Numbered from the stretch's first letter, positions 25,458 through 37,327 are shown. The stretch: DNA of 42,790 nt from Rhizobium favelukesii (GCF_000577275.2 NZ_CBYB010000034.1:1-42790), one strand, 5' to 3'. The notes: a model not told the origin generated them from the letters alone. Program-made: numbers and translations.

Positions 25458-26120
25458 ATGGCAGCGAACCGCGCCCCGGAAAACCCGTATCTTGCCGCCC
25501 GCCAGGAATGGAGCGAACGCTATGGCTCCTATGTGAAAGCCGCAGCCGCATGGCGCATTGTTGGTGTCCTCGGTCTGGTCATGGCCGTCATCGGCTTCAG
25601 CTACGCGATGTATCTGAGCACGCAAGTGAGGCTCGTGCCTTACATCGTCGAGGTCGACAAGCTCGGAACTGCGGTCACGGCAGGTTTCCCCGAGCAGATC
25701 GAGTATGCCGATGTTCGCGTGGTGCGCGCCACACTCGGCAACTTCATCACAAACTTTCGCTCGATCACGCCGGATGCGGTGGTGCAGAAGCAATATATCG
25801 ACCGCACCTACGCCCTTCTTCGGACCTCCGACCCGTCAACCGAGAAGGTCAACGCCTGGTTTCGAGGCAATTCTCCGTTCGAGAAGGCGAAGTCTTCGAC
25901 AGTTGCCATCGAGGTCAACAACATCGTCGCGCTTTCGAACCAGACCTATCAGATCGACTGGACGGAATACGAGCGAGACCGCAAGGGCAAGGAGATCGGC
26001 ACGCGGCGGTTCCGCGGGATCGCAACGGTGACGCTCACCGCGCCACAGGATGAGGCGACGATCCGCCTCAATCCGATCGGCCTCTACGTCCGGGATTTCG
26101 ACTGGACGGCACAGCTTTAA
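25458..26120 (+). CDS. trbF: T4SS protein TrbF (VirB8 family)
   Basis: A 220-residue bitopic assembly-factor protein: a cytoplasmic N-terminus ([25 protein letters not shown]), one membrane helix ([21 protein letters not shown]) and a periplasmic VirB8-type domain ([40 protein letters not shown]). ATG 25458 follows AAGGGAAG. It nucleates the T4SS core. Confidence 0.95.
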   Translation: MAANRAPENPYLAARQEWSERYGSYVKAAAAWRIVGVLGLVMAVIGFSYAMYLSTQVRLVPYIVEVDKLGTAVTAGFPEQIEYADVRVVRATLGNFITNFRSITPDAVVQKQYIDRTYALLRTSDPSTEKVNAWFRGNSPFEKAKSSTVAIEVNNIVALSNQTYQIDWTEYERDRKGKEIGTRRFRGIATVTLTAPQDEATIRLNPIGLYVRDFDWTAQL

Positions 26121-26137
26121 GGGCAGGGATTCTTTCA

Positions 26138-26950
26138 ATGAAAAAAACGGGATTGATCGCAGCCGCCGGCGGCATGGCCGGACTCTTGCTTGCGGCTGGC
26201 GCGCAGGCGCAAAGCATGACGAGCAACGAGGTGAAGGGAACAGATCTTTCCAGAAAGTGGCGCGGCACGCCGGGACTGGTGACGACAGGTCCGGATGGAA
26301 AAGTGATCTTCCTGTTCGGCGAGACCCAACCTTCCGTGGTCTGCTCGCCGCTACAGGTCTGCGATATCGAACTTCAGGGTGGCGAGATCGTTCGCGATGT
26401 TATGGTCGGCGACACGGTGCGTTGGAAGGTGGAGCCGGCCACCTCGGGGACCACAGGCGGACAGGCGATCCATCTTATCATCAAACCATCGGAGCCAGGC
26501 CTTCTCACCTCGATGGTCGTTACGACATCGCGGCGCACCTATCATATCCAGCTCAAGTCCCATCCCAGCCAGTACATGGCGCGCGTTGGTTTCGAATATC
26601 CGGACGACGTGTCGACCAAGCTCGCCGACATCAACGGTCGTCTCGAAACGGGCGGCATTCCGCGCACCGCGCCGGACAAGCTGAACTTCTCCTACTCGGT
26701 GAGCGGGAGCGCGCCCTGGAGGCCGAAGCGAGTCTATTCGGACGGGATGAAGACCTACATCCAGTTCCCGAAGGCGATCTCCGCACAGGATGCGCCTGTG
26801 CTCTTCGTCGTCTCCGGCGGTCAAAATCGCATCGTCAATTACCGGATGAAGAACGACATGATGACCGTCGACTATGCGATCGACAAGGCGATCCTCGTTT
26901 CCGGTGTCGGTTGGCGGCAACAGAAGATCACCATCCGGCGGGGAGGCTGA
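26138..26950 (+). CDS. trbG: T4SS protein TrbG (VirB9 family)
   Basis: A 270-residue periplasmic core-complex component. The signal peptide is [20 protein letters not shown] VirB9 beta-rich domain includes [32 protein letters not shown] and [19 protein letters not shown]. It associates with the lipoprotein TrbH and with TrbI. It starts 17 bases after trbF. Confidence 0.95.
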   Translation: MKKTGLIAAAGGMAGLLLAAGAQAQSMTSNEVKGTDLSRKWRGTPGLVTTGPDGKVIFLFGETQPSVVCSPLQVCDIELQGGEIVRDVMVGDTVRWKVEPATSGTTGGQAIHLIIKPSEPGLLTSMVVTTSRRTYHIQLKSHPSQYMARVGFEYPDDVSTKLADINGRLETGGIPRTAPDKLNFSYSVSGSAPWRPKRVYSDGMKTYIQFPKAISAQDAPVLFVVSGGQNRIVNYRMKNDMMTVDYAIDKAILVSGVGWRQQKITIRRGG

Positions 26951-26953
26951 CCA

Positions 26954-27394
26954 ATGCGCAAGCTTCTCGCATATTTCGTCGTGGCCACGCTGCTCTCCGG
27001 CTGCCAGACGGCCGACGACGCCCTGACCACCAGTTCCACCCCCGTTGCCGTCACCGGACCGGCCGCGAGCGCTATCGCCGGGGACATGGCAAGCCGCCTG
27101 GCTGAACAGATCGGCCCGGCCGGTGCTACGACGACGATCAAAATGGAGAAAGACACGTCGGAGTTCGCGACTGCCCTCGAAGCGGCCCTGAAGGGGTGGG
27201 GCTACACTGTCGTCACGGACGGCAAGGTCGCCAAAGACATCAAGCCGGTCGAGCTTGCTTATGCAATCGAGGGCTTCGACGGACAGGTTTTGGCGCGGGT
27301 CTCAACACCTTCCATCGCTCTTGGCCGCGCTTACACGCCGACGGCGGCCGGCGCCACGCCGGCCAGTCCGCTTTCGATCATGCAGCGCAACTGA
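26954..27394 (+). CDS. trbH: T4SS outer-membrane lipoprotein TrbH (VirB7-like role)
   Basis: A 146-residue lipoprotein with lipobox LLSGC in [22 protein letters not shown]. The predicted lipidated Cys is at residue 17. The remainder is a small periplasmic domain ([33 protein letters not shown]). It starts 3 bases after the trbG stop. Confidence 0.92.
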   Translation: MRKLLAYFVVATLLSGCQTADDALTTSSTPVAVTGPAASAIAGDMASRLAEQIGPAGATTTIKMEKDTSEFATALEAALKGWGYTVVTDGKVAKDIKPVELAYAIEGFDGQVLARVSTPSIALGRAYTPTAAGATPASPLSIMQRN

Positions 27395-27405
27395 CGGAGA
27401 TTAAC

Positions 27406-28704
27406 ATGGTCCAATCGCTTCAGCTTGGCACGTCCAGCCAGGCCGCCGATCAGAATGGCATGCGCCGGCTCAACCGCCTGCCGATCATCGTTGCCATCAT
27501 TGTCATCGTGCTCTTCGTCGGGGTCGTGGTGATTGGTCTTTCGCTGCGCGGGCTGTCTTTCAATCGTGGCGACATCGAGAGTGCTTCCAACAGCCCTGCG
27601 ACCAGTTTCGGCGACCAGTTCAAGCGGGGTGTAACGGATGCCATTATCGGTGAGCCAGATAAACAGGAGGTGTTTCAACCGACACCTGTCGTGGTGGAGA
27701 AAACGGAAAAGCAGGAACCGATCGTCGCGCGCCAACCGGTGGAGCGACAAGACCATCGACAAGGTCTCGAGCCAGAAGAAGAATGGAAGGCTCGCCTGAA
27801 GCGAGAGCAGGATGAACAATACCTGCGGGAGGCCCAGCGCCAACGGATGGCGCGTCTCCAGGCCCGCGCTACCGCGCTCGATTCGCCGCTGGAGGTAGAC
27901 TTCTCCGACGTCGAGGAGGCCGCAAACTCCACCAACGACGCCGGCCGTCAGCCGACAAAAATCGCGACAAACGGTGCGTCAGACCTTTATGCCGCGGCTA
28001 TGAAATCGGGCCTGATGGGCCAGAACGTCGATCAGAACGGGCAGACGTCGAAGGAGGACTTCTTCAATCAGGACATCAAGGATCTCGGCTACCTGCCAAA
28101 CCAGGTGGTGCCGCCGATGTCACCCAATGAATTGAAGCGCGGCTCAGTCATTCCCGCCACCTTGATCACTGGCCTCAATTCCGATCTGCCAGGGCCCATT
28201 ACCGCTCAGGTCAGCCAGAATGTCTACGATAGCGCAACTGGCTACGGTCTTCTCATCCCGCAGGGCGCAAAGCTGTTCGGCCGCTACGATTCCAAGGTCT
28301 CATTCGGACAGGAACGCGTTCTCGTCGTCTGGACCGACCTCATTTTTCCGAATGGGTCTGCGCTGCAGATCGGCGGCATGGCCGGCACGGACGCCGAAGG
28401 ATATGGGGGCTTCCGGGACAAGGTCGACCGCCATCTCTGGAGGACCTTCGGTTCCGCAGCGCTCGTGGCAATCATCGGGACCGGGATCGATATGTCGATG
28501 CCCGAGAGTTCGACGCTGGCGACGCAGGACACCGCCTCGGATGCAGGACGGCGGAATTTTGCCGAAAGCTTTGGTCGAGTCGCGGAACAGACGATATCGA
28601 AGAACCTGAACGTGCAGCCGACGATCCGTATCCGTCCGGGCTACAAGTTTAATGTGCTGGTCGACCAAGACATCGTTTTCCCGTCTACCTATCGCGACCG
28701 CTAA
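27406..28704 (+). CDS. trbI: T4SS protein TrbI (VirB10 family)
   Basis: A 432-residue core component spanning both membranes. A cytoplasmic N-terminus is followed by one membrane helix (LPIIVAIIVIVLFVGVVVIGLSL), a charged periplasmic linker with QDEQYLREAQRQRMARLQAR, then the VirB10 beta-barrel domain (RGSVIPATLITGLNSDLPGPITAQVSQNVYD, LLIPQGAKLFGRYDSKVSFGQ). ATG 27406 follows GGAG by about 7 bases and defines the start, though the frame is open upstream. It is the last gene of the trb operon. Confidence 0.95.
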   Translation: MVQSLQLGTSSQAADQNGMRRLNRLPIIVAIIVIVLFVGVVVIGLSLRGLSFNRGDIESASNSPATSFGDQFKRGVTDAIIGEPDKQEVFQPTPVVVEKTEKQEPIVARQPVERQDHRQGLEPEEEWKARLKREQDEQYLREAQRQRMARLQARATALDSPLEVDFSDVEEAANSTNDAGRQPTKIATNGASDLYAAAMKSGLMGQNVDQNGQTSKEDFFNQDIKDLGYLPNQVVPPMSPNELKRGSVIPATLITGLNSDLPGPITAQVSQNVYDSATGYGLLIPQGAKLFGRYDSKVSFGQERVLVVWTDLIFPNGSALQIGGMAGTDAEGYGGFRDKVDRHLWRTFGSAALVAIIGTGIDMSMPESSTLATQDTASDAGRRNFAESFGRVAEQTISKNLNVQPTIRIRPGYKFNVLVDQDIVFPSTYRDR

Positions 28705-29733
<1,029 letters not shown>

Positions 29734-29736
29734 GCG

Positions 29737-30027
29737 TCAGTCTTCGCCATCTGGAGCAACTTCAGGGACGTAGCCAAGCGCATCGATGATTTCCGACAAC
29801 ACCTCCTGCTGGGCTTCGGATTTTTTCTGACGCGCGACATACTCATCCTGCAGAGTCTTGAGTACGGCGGCGGAAACCGACGGATCGGCGCTCGCGCGAG
29901 TCCATTCCTCGTAGACAGCCTCATCGGCGGCAATAAGATGGCGGTGCTCACGGATTGCAGCAACTGCCAGCACCTCTAGTTCTGACTCTTGCATCGAACT
30001 GTAGCGAGATGAGCCCACATCGTTCAT
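29737..30027 (-). CDS. traM: TraR antiactivator TraM
   Basis: About 96 residues, mostly helical (EVLAVAAIREHRHLIAADEAVYEEWTRAS, KSEAQQEVLSEIIDALGYVP). Ti-type TraM binds TraR and blocks DNA binding, preventing conjugation at low cell density. ATG 30027 is preferred because GGGGAG precedes it at good spacing; an upstream in-frame ATG at 30048 would give 103 residues. Tail-to-tail with traR, as in related plasmids. Confidence 0.9.
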   Translation of the reverse strand: MNDVGSSRYSSMQESELEVLAVAAIREHRHLIAADEAVYEEWTRASADPSVSAAVLKTLQDEYVARQKKSEAQQEVLSEIIDALGYVPEVAPDGED

Positions 30028-30048
30028 CCGCTTCTCCCCTAACTTCAT

Positions 30049-30317
30049 TCTCTGCCGCCCGGACCTAGGTCTGCAGTCTGATTATATCGGTTGAGCGCCG
30101 CCACAATATCCACTGACCGTCATCCATCTGAGATTTCTGGATAGGGGCAACTGGATCCTGTGCGACTTCATCTCACGCCTCCCCATACCGACGTCGAAGA
30201 GATGCACGGACTTGAACGAAACTGTCTTGCTTATTTGCTCAAAAGAATTCGACCCTCGCTTGAGCTGTAGAGAATACTCCGTGGAAGGATACTCATCAAG
30301 CCGCTGTTCTCTCGATC
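30049..30317. other. Divergent intergenic region traM / XRE regulator
   Basis: About 270 bases between the traM and XRE gene starts. It should contain both promoters. I found no copy of the traI tra-box dyad or of TGTAGGATTCACA here. Confidence 0.35.
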
Positions 30318-30557
30318 ATGGATATTCGAGAGGTATTTGCGCGAAATTTGCGAGCTGCGCGACAGGCTAAAGGCTTGTCCCAGGAGGAACTCGCGCATCG
30401 CGCGGACATCGATCGCACCTACATCAGTTCGCTAGAGCGTAGCGTCTACAATGCAAGCATCGATGTCGTGGAACGTTTGGCGACAGTCTTGGACATCGAA
30501 GCCTGTGAGTTGCTGAAGCGGCCGCCGAAGGAGATGCCAACCGAGCTTGACGATTAA
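30318..30557 (+). CDS. Small XRE-family helix-turn-helix regulator
   Basis: The 79-residue protein is almost entirely an XRE/Cro-C1 DNA-binding domain: FARNLRAARQAKGLSQEELAHRADIDRTYISSLERSVYNASIDVVERLATVLDI. Its target is unknown. It lies upstream of a hypothetical gene and beside traM, so it may regulate plasmid genes. The 290-base gap to traM contains no other supported gene. Confidence 0.88.
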   Translation: MDIREVFARNLRAARQAKGLSQEELAHRADIDRTYISSLERSVYNASIDVVERLATVLDIEACELLKRPPKEMPTELDD

Positions 30558-30680
30558 GAAAAGTTGCCTTGCGGACTGCCGGGTTCATGCCCAGCCGCGC
30601 GAATGACGAGAATTGATTTATGCCAGCCACATTGCGAGTTGCCCGCGCATCGTATGTATTCTTTCGAAGGAGAATAATTT

Positions 30681-31223
30681 ATGGCTGCAGCACTTCGCGA
30701 AAACACACCCACTGAGGCGGCTGCCGTGAGTGAGATCGGCATGAAGTCGGTACCCAACGCGATCGACAAACGAATCATTAGAACACCCTATACCAGTCAC
30801 CGAAGCCGTGCGATCACTGAGGACGATCTGCTGCGCCTGAAGGTCTGGTTCGGCGTTGGTTCGATCCTTTCCACCGAGCGCCGGAAACGCCTTTTTGCCG
30901 CCTTCGATGAAAATCCTGAAGCCGACACGGTCAGAGCGGACGACTATTTGATCGTCGACGTCGCGAGAGCGAGGGAGCACTTGGCCGCGCGCGGCCAAGA
31001 CCTGGCGAACGAAGCGGTCGACGTCGCTCTCGAAGAGGACGACGTCCTGCTGACGCGGGTATCCACCGGTAGAGTGAAGGTCAATTCCCGCCAATCTGGA
31101 CAGATCGATCCGAATCCCCGCGCCCCGACGTCGCACTGCCTCCACGGCTCCTGTTCCTCGGTAGGACGTATCTTCTCGCTTTGCCGCGGCAATTCGACGG
31201 TAGTTTCCGAAAAAAGAGCTTGA
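30681..31223 (+). CDS. Hypothetical protein with probably altered C-terminus
   Basis: This frame of 180 codons has a strong site GAAGGAG 8 bases before ATG 30681. I do not recognise the product. Residues 1-130 look like a genuine soluble protein (AITEDDLLRLKVWFGVGSILSTERRKRLFAAFDENPEADTV). From about residue 132 the sequence becomes Ser/Cys-rich and coincides with the antisense of a degraded traH copy, so the native end was probably replaced by that sequence. Confidence 0.6.
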   Translation: MAAALRENTPTEAAAVSEIGMKSVPNAIDKRIIRTPYTSHRSRAITEDDLLRLKVWFGVGSILSTERRKRLFAAFDENPEADTVRADDYLIVDVARAREHLAARGQDLANEAVDVALEEDDVLLTRVSTGRVKVNSRQSGQIDPNPRAPTSHCLHGSCSSVGRIFSLCRGNSTVVSEKRA

Positions 31224-31275
31224 AATATGCATTCACGCTCAAAATTTCCCGTCTTCCATGCCTAGTCCGCATCCT
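31083..31275 (-). pseudogene. Degraded second copy of the traH 3' region
   Basis: Minus-strand translation aligns with TraH. KDAD, a stop, AWKTGNFE and then CIFQA correspond to EDAIYAWKTGEFEGVRVFQA in the intact gene, and further along, in another frame, GAGIRIDLSRLAG matches the TraH end TAGIRVDLSRIAGQQ. The DNA is also alike over both blocks. A stop codon and frame changes show decay. It lies about 400 bases beyond the end of the intact traH and overlaps the 3' end of the hypothetical gene at 30681. Confidence 0.65.
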
Positions 31276-31478
31276 TAAATGCCTACCGTGCCGCGTTGAG
31301 CCACTCGGACTCAACTTGGTGAGGGCAGGATGTTCTCGTAATGGCTGGCCCGCAACAAACCCGAATACTATGCATATGGCTCACACTAATTTCATGCGTC
31401 GAAAACACACTAAGTGCATGCTTGGGCTTGCGCTGAGTTCTCGCACGGCCAAACATGCCTCGCGGAGAAAGACAAACA

Positions 31479-32102
31479 CTATTGCTGACCAGCAATGCGA
31501 GATAGATCGACCCGTATCCCCGCAGTGCCAATTTTCCTTTCGTCCGAAGGTTCTGCCTCAATCTGCAGCAAAGCCCCGGCATCGATTGTGCCCGCCTCCG
31601 ATTTATCGCCCCGCGGTTCCTTTTGGTTGGCTAGTGCCCCCTCGGGGTCCTCCGCCTGAAACACCCTCACGCCCTCGAACTCACCGGTCTTCCATGCATA
31701 AATCGCATCCTCGACAATCTTCGGGAAGACGTCTTTGCTCGTGGGGTTGCCGCCATACCATTTCGCAACGATCCTGAGCACCTTCGCGAACATCGCCGTG
31801 CCTTTGCGAAGGTTTTGGCAGGGATCGACAAGGTCGGGCTTCAGATCCGCCAGTTCCTTGACTCCCACGCCCGCGGGGAACTGGGTCGGCCCAACGCGAA
31901 CGACCGCCTGACCAGCATATTGCCGTACGATCGCCATCGCCTCCTCGGCCGATGCCGCTTTCGGAACGAGGATCAATCGGCCGCCTGATTTAACGGTGAC
32001 GGCGAAGGGATCAGCCGAGCCCGCTGCCATCACGAACTGCTCGACGATTGCGGGCTTGAGCAAAGGGTCTGCGCATTCTTTTATCAGGGCTGCGTCGATC
32101 AT
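31479..32102 (-). CDS. traH: Conjugal transfer protein TraH
   Basis: This 207-residue protein is the last gene of the traAFBH operon in rhizobial plasmids. Its exact role is not established to my knowledge. Recognisable stretches are LKPAIVEQFVMAAGSADPFAVTV, NLRKGTAMFAKVLRIVAKWYGG and the terminal GIRVDLSRIAGQQ. ATG 32102 follows AGGAGACACC. A 14-bp dyad CCTGAG-CA-CTCAGG spans the traB stop and the space before this gene. A decayed partial copy of this gene lies downstream. Confidence 0.85.
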   Translation of the reverse strand: MIDAALIKECADPLLKPAIVEQFVMAAGSADPFAVTVKSGGRLILVPKAASAEEAMAIVRQYAGQAVVRVGPTQFPAGVGVKELADLKPDLVDPCQNLRKGTAMFAKVLRIVAKWYGGNPTSKDVFPKIVEDAIYAWKTGEFEGVRVFQAEDPEGALANQKEPRGDKSEAGTIDAGALLQIEAEPSDERKIGTAGIRVDLSRIAGQQ

Positions 32103-32118
32103 GGTGTCTCCTGAGCAC

Positions 32119-33282
32119 TCAGGTGTTGAAGGCAACAACAAGCGGTTTTGCGAAGAGCTTTGACCACGCCGTGGTAGCGGCTCGCTGGATAGCAACGATT
32201 GATGTCTCTTCGGTCCACCACCCGTTTCCGACAGCAATAATGAAGTCCGGATCGTGCAGCATGGACTGAAGGATGGGCCAAACGATCAGTTGCTCGTAGC
32301 AGATCAGTGGTGCGGCGCGGCTGGCACCGATGGAGACGACCGGGTTCGCGAAGAAATCCGCCCGGGTGCCGCCGCTCTCCCCAAACCAGGATCGCCATGG
32401 CTGCCACATCGAACCGGGAACCGGCATGCGTTCGCGATAGAGGATGCGGCCGCCCTTCCGGTCGACCGCGGCGAGGACATTGTCGTAGCCGGTGGCATCG
32501 AGAACCGTGGCGCCGGCGATGACCGTCGCATCACCGGCGCGGAGGACGCCTACCCACAGCCGCTCCATGGTCGGCGTCCAGAAGCCAAGCGCAGTTTCCG
32601 GCAGCACCACGACGCGGCCGCCATCGCTGGCCGCATTCCGCACTGTCGCTATCAAGTCACGCTGGCGTTGAAGTCCGGCCTCCCGACCGAGCGAAGCCCC
32701 CATTTCCAGATCGACGCCGCGCCAGCCTTCTGGTAGTTTCGGGTCGGTCCAGAACGCGGCGGACCACAGCCAAAAGCCAGTCAAGGCGATGGCGACAGCG
32801 GGCCAAATGCGGGTTACGAGGCCCGCAAGGCCAGCTGTGATCAAGTTCAGTCCCCACCACCCCCATCCTGGAAACAGAACACCGGCAGCAGTTACCGGGT
32901 GCGCCCAGCCCGTGATGCCGAATGGCGGGATGGACATGATGACGGCCGCGAGAAGATAGCGAAACGGACGAACGTTCGGGTTCTTCGTCCAAAGGACGGA
33001 ATGCACCACCACAAAGCTCAAAGAAGCGCACAACCAGAGCAGAAGGCCCAGCCAAATGTCCGCCGCATAGAAGGTGGCAACGCCTTGGGGCAAACCACGT
33101 GATGCGGCCAGGAAATATCCGGCGGAGACGAGTGCCACGACCGATCTCGTTTGCGCGAGCGACCATAGAATTGGAAATCCCAGGGCGGCAGGAAGGAGCA
33201 ACACATGACCACTCCAGCCCACCACGCCGATCACAATTGAAGCGAGGAACAGCAGCGTAGTTCGAAGGTGATCACGGCGCAT
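32119..33282 (-). CDS. traB: Conjugal transfer protein TraB (Lnt/nitrilase-like membrane protein)
   Basis: 387 residues: an N-terminal polytopic membrane half ([47 protein letters not shown]) and a C-terminal carbon-nitrogen hydrolase domain as in apolipoprotein N-acyltransferase. The candidate nucleophile is in PLICYEQL and the acid in [11 protein letters not shown]. Where Lnt has a catalytic Lys (YDK..LVPFGE) this protein reads [10 protein letters not shown], so the chemistry may differ. ATG 33282 lies inside the end of traF. The frame extends further upstream, but that would overlap traF extensively. Confidence 0.85.
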   Translation of the reverse strand: MRRDHLRTTLLFLASIVIGVVGWSGHVLLLPAALGFPILWSLAQTRSVVALVSAGYFLAASRGLPQGVATFYAADIWLGLLLWLCASLSFVVVHSVLWTKNPNVRPFRYLLAAVIMSIPPFGITGWAHPVTAAGVLFPGWGWWGLNLITAGLAGLVTRIWPAVAIALTGFWLWSAAFWTDPKLPEGWRGVDLEMGASLGREAGLQRQRDLIATVRNAASDGGRVVVLPETALGFWTPTMERLWVGVLRAGDATVIAGATVLDATGYDNVLAAVDRKGGRILYRERMPVPGSMWQPWRSWFGESGGTRADFFANPVVSIGASRAAPLICYEQLIVWPILQSMLHDPDFIIAVGNGWWTEETSIVAIQRAATTAWSKLFAKPLVVAFNT

Positions 33283-33838
33283 AGGTGAGTACCTCCCGCG
33301 CCAGACCGAGAATGCCGGAAGCTGGCAGCGGACCGAAGTAGCGGGAGTCGTAGGAGCCGGGGAACGCGGAATGTAGGAAGACATATCCTGGCGGGACAGT
33401 GCCGCTCGGAAACGGCGGCAACGGCCGTCCCTTTCCATCTCGTGATGCGAGACTGGAAAAAGAAACCACCCGCCCATCCACAGTCACGCTGGCGCTGATT
33501 TCGACATGCTGTCCTGCAACGGCCATCACCGTCTTGATCAGCGGCGCGACGCCACTTGGGCAGGAACCGGAACGAAGATAGCCGCGGGCTTTCGCCTCCC
33601 GCATTCCCGCCGTGTCCGGCGGGCAGATGAACACCAGGTCGTCGACCGCCGCAGGTCGATAAGCCGGGACAATGCGCCAGAGACCAAGCGGCTCGCTCGG
33701 GGTCAAATTGAGGCGATAACCGCCGGCGACGGCAGTGACGATCGCCAGGCTGGCGGCCAGTGCAGCCATCGAAATGATCTGTGCCGCTTGCCGTTGTTGC
33801 GCGGTCACCGCCCAAGGTATTCCAGCCCCTTCGGTCAT
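33272..33838 (-). CDS. traF: Conjugative signal peptidase TraF (S26 family)
   Basis: A 188-residue membrane-anchored serine protease that matures the TrbC pilin in RP4/Ti-type systems. One N-terminal membrane helix ([21 protein letters not shown]) precedes the catalytic Ser in [11 protein letters not shown]. The catalytic Lys lies in [13 protein letters not shown]. The S26 box [21 protein letters not shown] follows. ATG 33838 overlaps the traA stop as ATGA, and its end overlaps the traB start by 11 bases. Confidence 0.93.
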   Translation of the reverse strand: MTEGAGIPWAVTAQQRQAAQIISMAALAASLAIVTAVAGGYRLNLTPSEPLGLWRIVPAYRPAAVDDLVFICPPDTAGMREAKARGYLRSGSCPSGVAPLIKTVMAVAGQHVEISASVTVDGRVVSFSSLASRDGKGRPLPPFPSGTVPPGYVFLHSAFPGSYDSRYFGPLPASGILGLAREVLTYAP

Positions 33839-36800
33839 TTCAGCGAGCGCCCTTGGCTCTTCGTCTGACGCAGCGTCTCAGCCTGCTTGAGTGCTTCGGT
33901 CGTTCGTTCATGAGAGCCAAGTTGCTGGACCGTCCGCATGGAATTCCACGCGGACTGGACCTCAACCTTTTGGCTGACCGTCATGCCCGATGTGACGGTC
34001 TCGAAGGTCTTGCCACTCGTGTCTTTCGCGGCCAAAGGCAGGAATGTCCGTTCTCCGAAGCGCTCGGACACAGCCTTCGCGAAACCTTCGAGTTCGGCCT
34101 TCACCATCTTATCGGCCAGCGCATATTCGAGACCGGCCGGGAGATCATTGCTGTCGATCGCATCGCGGACCCGCTCGAGCGTTTGTTTGGCAGATGCTGA
34201 GAGCGCCGGGATATCGACCGAAACCTTGAGCCGGACCGCGCGCTCCTCCGTCTCGTGTTTGAATTCGGCCTCGGCCCGCTCACGAAGGTAGCGTTTAAGA
34301 TTTCGGGCGAGCGCGGGCACATTGGCGACCGCTTTCTCCCGCTCCTGCTTGTCGGCACGGCTGGCAAGAAGACCGGTCTTGCCCTTCAGCGCACCGAAGC
34401 TTTCAGGGGCGCCGGCAATCCTTTCGAGGGTCGACTGCGCGACCGACTGGTCCTTGGCCATGGCGTCGACATTGATTGCGTTGAAAGCCGCCTCCGGCTG
34501 CGCGTAGACGAGGTGGAAACGGGTCGAGACGTCCTCCCATTGTTTCTTTAGGCCGGGATCCGCGGCGAGCTTATCCTCGACAGCCTGGCCGAACGATTTC
34601 GGGAAGGTGGTGATGCCTGATACCATGGGCTTGGCCTCCTTGATTGTGTCCGGGATGGAGTGTTTGTTGCTGCCTCGGACCAGTCCGAGTGCCGCACCCA
34701 TGGCGGCAAGACGTGCGCCGAGGTCGGCGAGTTTCTGTTTTTGCCGGACGGCCCATTGGAGGCGATCGTGTGCGATCGTGCGGGCGACGTTGACAAGATG
34801 AAGGCCCCGCGCTTCCGCGAAGCGCAGCGCCTGCCGATAGAACGACGCCTTCTCGTAATCGAGGGTCGTCTCCTTGGCGTTTCGGCGCGACAGGATCGGG
34901 ATGAGGCCGCCGGATTTCGCGAAAGAGCGTCGGCCGTAATAGACGGCGAGATCCTCGCGATGGCGCGTCATCGCCACATAGGTGAGATGGCGGTCCAACG
35001 AGAGGGAAGCAAGCACCTTCACCCGGTCGACGGTCGCGCCCTGGCTCTTGTGGATCGTCGTCGCATAGCCGTGATCGAGGTTGTTGTAGAAGCGCTGTTC
35101 GATAGTGACCAGACGGCGATGTTCCCCTCCGCCAAGCTCCGCCACAAGCCGCCCAGGTGCTGCCTCGATGACCTTGGCCAACATACCGTTCTTGACGCCA
35201 AGGCTGCCCTCGTTCTTGAGGAACACGATCTGGTCGCCGGCCGCGAACATGCGGGTTCCGTCCTCTGTCTTGAACGCAAACCCGTCTGCGATGATGCCGC
35301 GCTCGACAAGCTTGGCTCGCGCCATCTCGTTGAGCATCCGAACATCACGGCGAAGATGTGCGAGGATCAGGGTGGTCTTCGAAGGATCGTAACCGTGGTT
35401 CCAATCGGCGATCAGGCTTTCGACCGCCTGCGCCTTGAGGTCCAGCCCGTTGAAGCGCCCATGCGCACGATAAGCTTCGACCGCTTCGCCGACCTTGCCG
35501 CGCGCCAGATCGAGCGACGCGTCGCGCATCCATTGCTGGCGCTGACGATAGATCGTTTCGAGTTCGGCATAGCCGATCCGGTCGGCAATCGCCCGGAAGC
35601 CGGCTCCCGCCCCGATCGGCTGAAGCTGTTCGGGGTCGCCGACCAGAACCAGTTTCGCACCGGCCTTGGTGACGGCATCGACGAACAGCGCCATCTGCCG
35701 CGATGAGACCATGCCGGCCTCGTCCAGCACGAAAACCGTCTTGTCGTCGATGTGGTTGCGACCCTCGTTCCAGCGCAGCTCCCACGACGATAGTGTGCGG
35801 GATTGAATGCCGGCTTCCTTCTCCAGGCCCTCGGCCGCTTTGCCGGCAAGCGCACCACCGACGACACGATAGCCGGCCGCTTCCCAGGCTTCGCGCGCCG
35901 CCTTCATCATCGTCGTCTTGCCGGCGCCGGCGCGGCCGATGACGGCGGCGATCCGTTCGCCGCCAGCCACATGTTCGATCGCCGTCCGCTGCTCAACCGA
36001 CAGACGGGCATGGCGCGCAAAGGTCGCCTCCAGAACCGCCTCGCGCACACCATGAGAGGCGCGGCCGGACAGCCAGATAGCCCGGTTGACCATCTCGGCT
36101 TCAAGTCGGATCATCTGCCGCGACGTGTACTTGGCTGGTGTCCGAATACCGGTCGCAAAGTTGATCCGCTCGCGTTCGAGCCGGAGGGCCTCCGGGCTCT
36201 GCAGGATCCTCACCATCAGGCTCTGAAACAGACTCGCATCGTCGATATAGCGGTATAACACCTTCGCAACATCCCGTTCGTCGAAGACGCTCTTCTCCCG
36301 CGTGATCAGGTCGAGCACGATCTCCGGACGGCGCTGGATGCGGCGGGCGTTCTCGCTGCGGCGGGCCTCCTGAAACTTGACCCGTTCGAGCTTGCTTGCC
36401 GGGGTCTCCTGCTTCCGATCGGTCTGCTCGGCCTTGCGCTCGATGGCTTTGGTGCCGACGCCGAGGTGAATGGTCGGCTCCAGGGCAATGCCCTGCCTTT
36501 CGAAGGAACGGCCATCGATGCGGATATCGAGGCCGGCAAGCGCCAGATGTTTGTTCTGGCAGGCAAACCAGCCGTCGCGAAACGCATTGAAATCCTCAGC
36601 GCTGCCGGCCCATAGCTCATAGACGATCTTGCCGGCGTCATTGCGGATCGGCTTGCCGTCCGGGGCGAGAACCGCGACCTTCTTCGAGCCGAACCCGTCT
36701 TCGGTGAGCGGCCGCAATGTCGTCATCAGATGCACATGTGGATTGCCCGGAGCATCGTGATAAACCCAGTCGGCGACCATACCCTTCGACGTGATGTGCC

Positions 36801-37161
36801 GCTCCACGAAATCCCGGACGAGGGCGATGTTCTGCGCGGCCGTTAGCTCTATTGGCAGCGCGATCGTCACATCCTTGGCAAGCTGGGCATCTGAGCGCTT
36901 TTCGAATACCTCCACCTTGTTCCAGAAAGCCTCGGATGCGCCGGCGACCGAGCGATCGGCGACCATCATGCGCAACCATTCCGGCGCATCGGATGGAACG
37001 ACGAGCTCCTCATGCAGGAGCCCCTGCTTTCGGGTGTAGTCGATCGTCCGAGCTTCCCGCTCGAACTCCATCTTGGCGCAGTGCCGGTAGGCCGCCGACA
37101 GGACGGCGCTGCGGCCGGAGCCACGGGCGACGACGCTTACGGAGAAGTGAGGGACGGCCAC
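33835..37161 (-). CDS. traA: Conjugative relaxase/helicase TraA (MobA/MobL type)
   Basis: A 1108-residue relaxase that nicks oriT and unwinds the transferred strand. The N-terminal MobA/MobL domain starts [25 protein letters not shown] and has the metal-binding HVHL motif in [16 protein letters not shown]. The central-to-C-terminal SF1B helicase part has Walker [47 protein letters not shown] and [16 protein letters not shown], ending with [16 protein letters not shown] 37161 is chosen because GGGAAAG precedes it and family proteins start there; the frame is open to 37194. It is divergent from traC across oriT. Confidence 0.95.
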   Translation of the reverse strand: MAVPHFSVSVVARGSGRSAVLSAAYRHCAKMEFEREARTIDYTRKQGLLHEELVVPSDAPEWLRMMVADRSVAGASEAFWNKVEVFEKRSDAQLAKDVTIALPIELTAAQNIALVRDFVERHITSKGMVADWVYHDAPGNPHVHLMTTLRPLTEDGFGSKKVAVLAPDGKPIRNDAGKIVYELWAGSAEDFNAFRDGWFACQNKHLALAGLDIRIDGRSFERQGIALEPTIHLGVGTKAIERKAEQTDRKQETPASKLERVKFQEARRSENARRIQRRPEIVLDLITREKSVFDERDVAKVLYRYIDDASLFQSLMVRILQSPEALRLERERINFATGIRTPAKYTSRQMIRLEAEMVNRAIWLSGRASHGVREAVLEATFARHARLSVEQRTAIEHVAGGERIAAVIGRAGAGKTTMMKAAREAWEAAGYRVVGGALAGKAAEGLEKEAGIQSRTLSSWELRWNEGRNHIDDKTVFVLDEAGMVSSRQMALFVDAVTKAGAKLVLVGDPEQLQPIGAGAGFRAIADRIGYAELETIYRQRQQWMRDASLDLARGKVGEAVEAYRAHGRFNGLDLKAQAVESLIADWNHGYDPSKTTLILAHLRRDVRMLNEMARAKLVERGIIADGFAFKTEDGTRMFAAGDQIVFLKNEGSLGVKNGMLAKVIEAAPGRLVAELGGGEHRRLVTIEQRFYNNLDHGYATTIHKSQGATVDRVKVLASLSLDRHLTYVAMTRHREDLAVYYGRRSFAKSGGLIPILSRRNAKETTLDYEKASFYRQALRFAEARGLHLVNVARTIAHDRLQWAVRQKQKLADLGARLAAMGAALGLVRGSNKHSIPDTIKEAKPMVSGITTFPKSFGQAVEDKLAADPGLKKQWEDVSTRFHLVYAQPEAAFNAINVDAMAKDQSVAQSTLERIAGAPESFGALKGKTGLLASRADKQEREKAVANVPALARNLKRYLRERAEAEFKHETEERAVRLKVSVDIPALSASAKQTLERVRDAIDSNDLPAGLEYALADKMVKAELEGFAKAVSERFGERTFLPLAAKDTSGKTFETVTSGMTVSQKVEVQSAWNSMRTVQQLGSHERTTEALKQAETLRQTKSQGRSLK

Positions 37162-37240
37162 GGCGAATTCTTTCCCGGTTGCGAACAAAATCAATGCGTT
37201 CGTCGGGAGCGGCGGCCCCGTCAGTCTCTCTCAGCAACAA

Positions 37241-37292
37241 GTCGCGCCAGCGACGTATAATTGCGCCCTTGGAAGCCGCTCCTTCGGAACGG
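37241..37292. other. oriT: Origin of transfer (oriT), RSF1010/pTi-like nic region
   Basis: GTCGC-GCCA-GCGAC (37241-37254) forms a small hairpin directly before GTATAATTGCGCCCTT (37255-37270), which matches the nic-site pattern TAATTGCGCCCT of pTi/RSF1010-type origins. A second imperfect hairpin, CCGCTCC-TTC-GGAACGG (37276-37292), follows. It lies between divergent traA and traC as in Ti plasmids. Confidence 0.85.
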
Positions 37293-37327
37293 CCGGGATG
37301 ATCCACCAAAGCATCGCCGTTGGCGAT

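Noticed and set aside
30618..31232. 204-codon open frame on the minus strand
   Set aside because: Antisense to the gene at 30681, which has a strong GAAGGAG site. Only its first part matches traH, and that is explained by the decayed traH copy.
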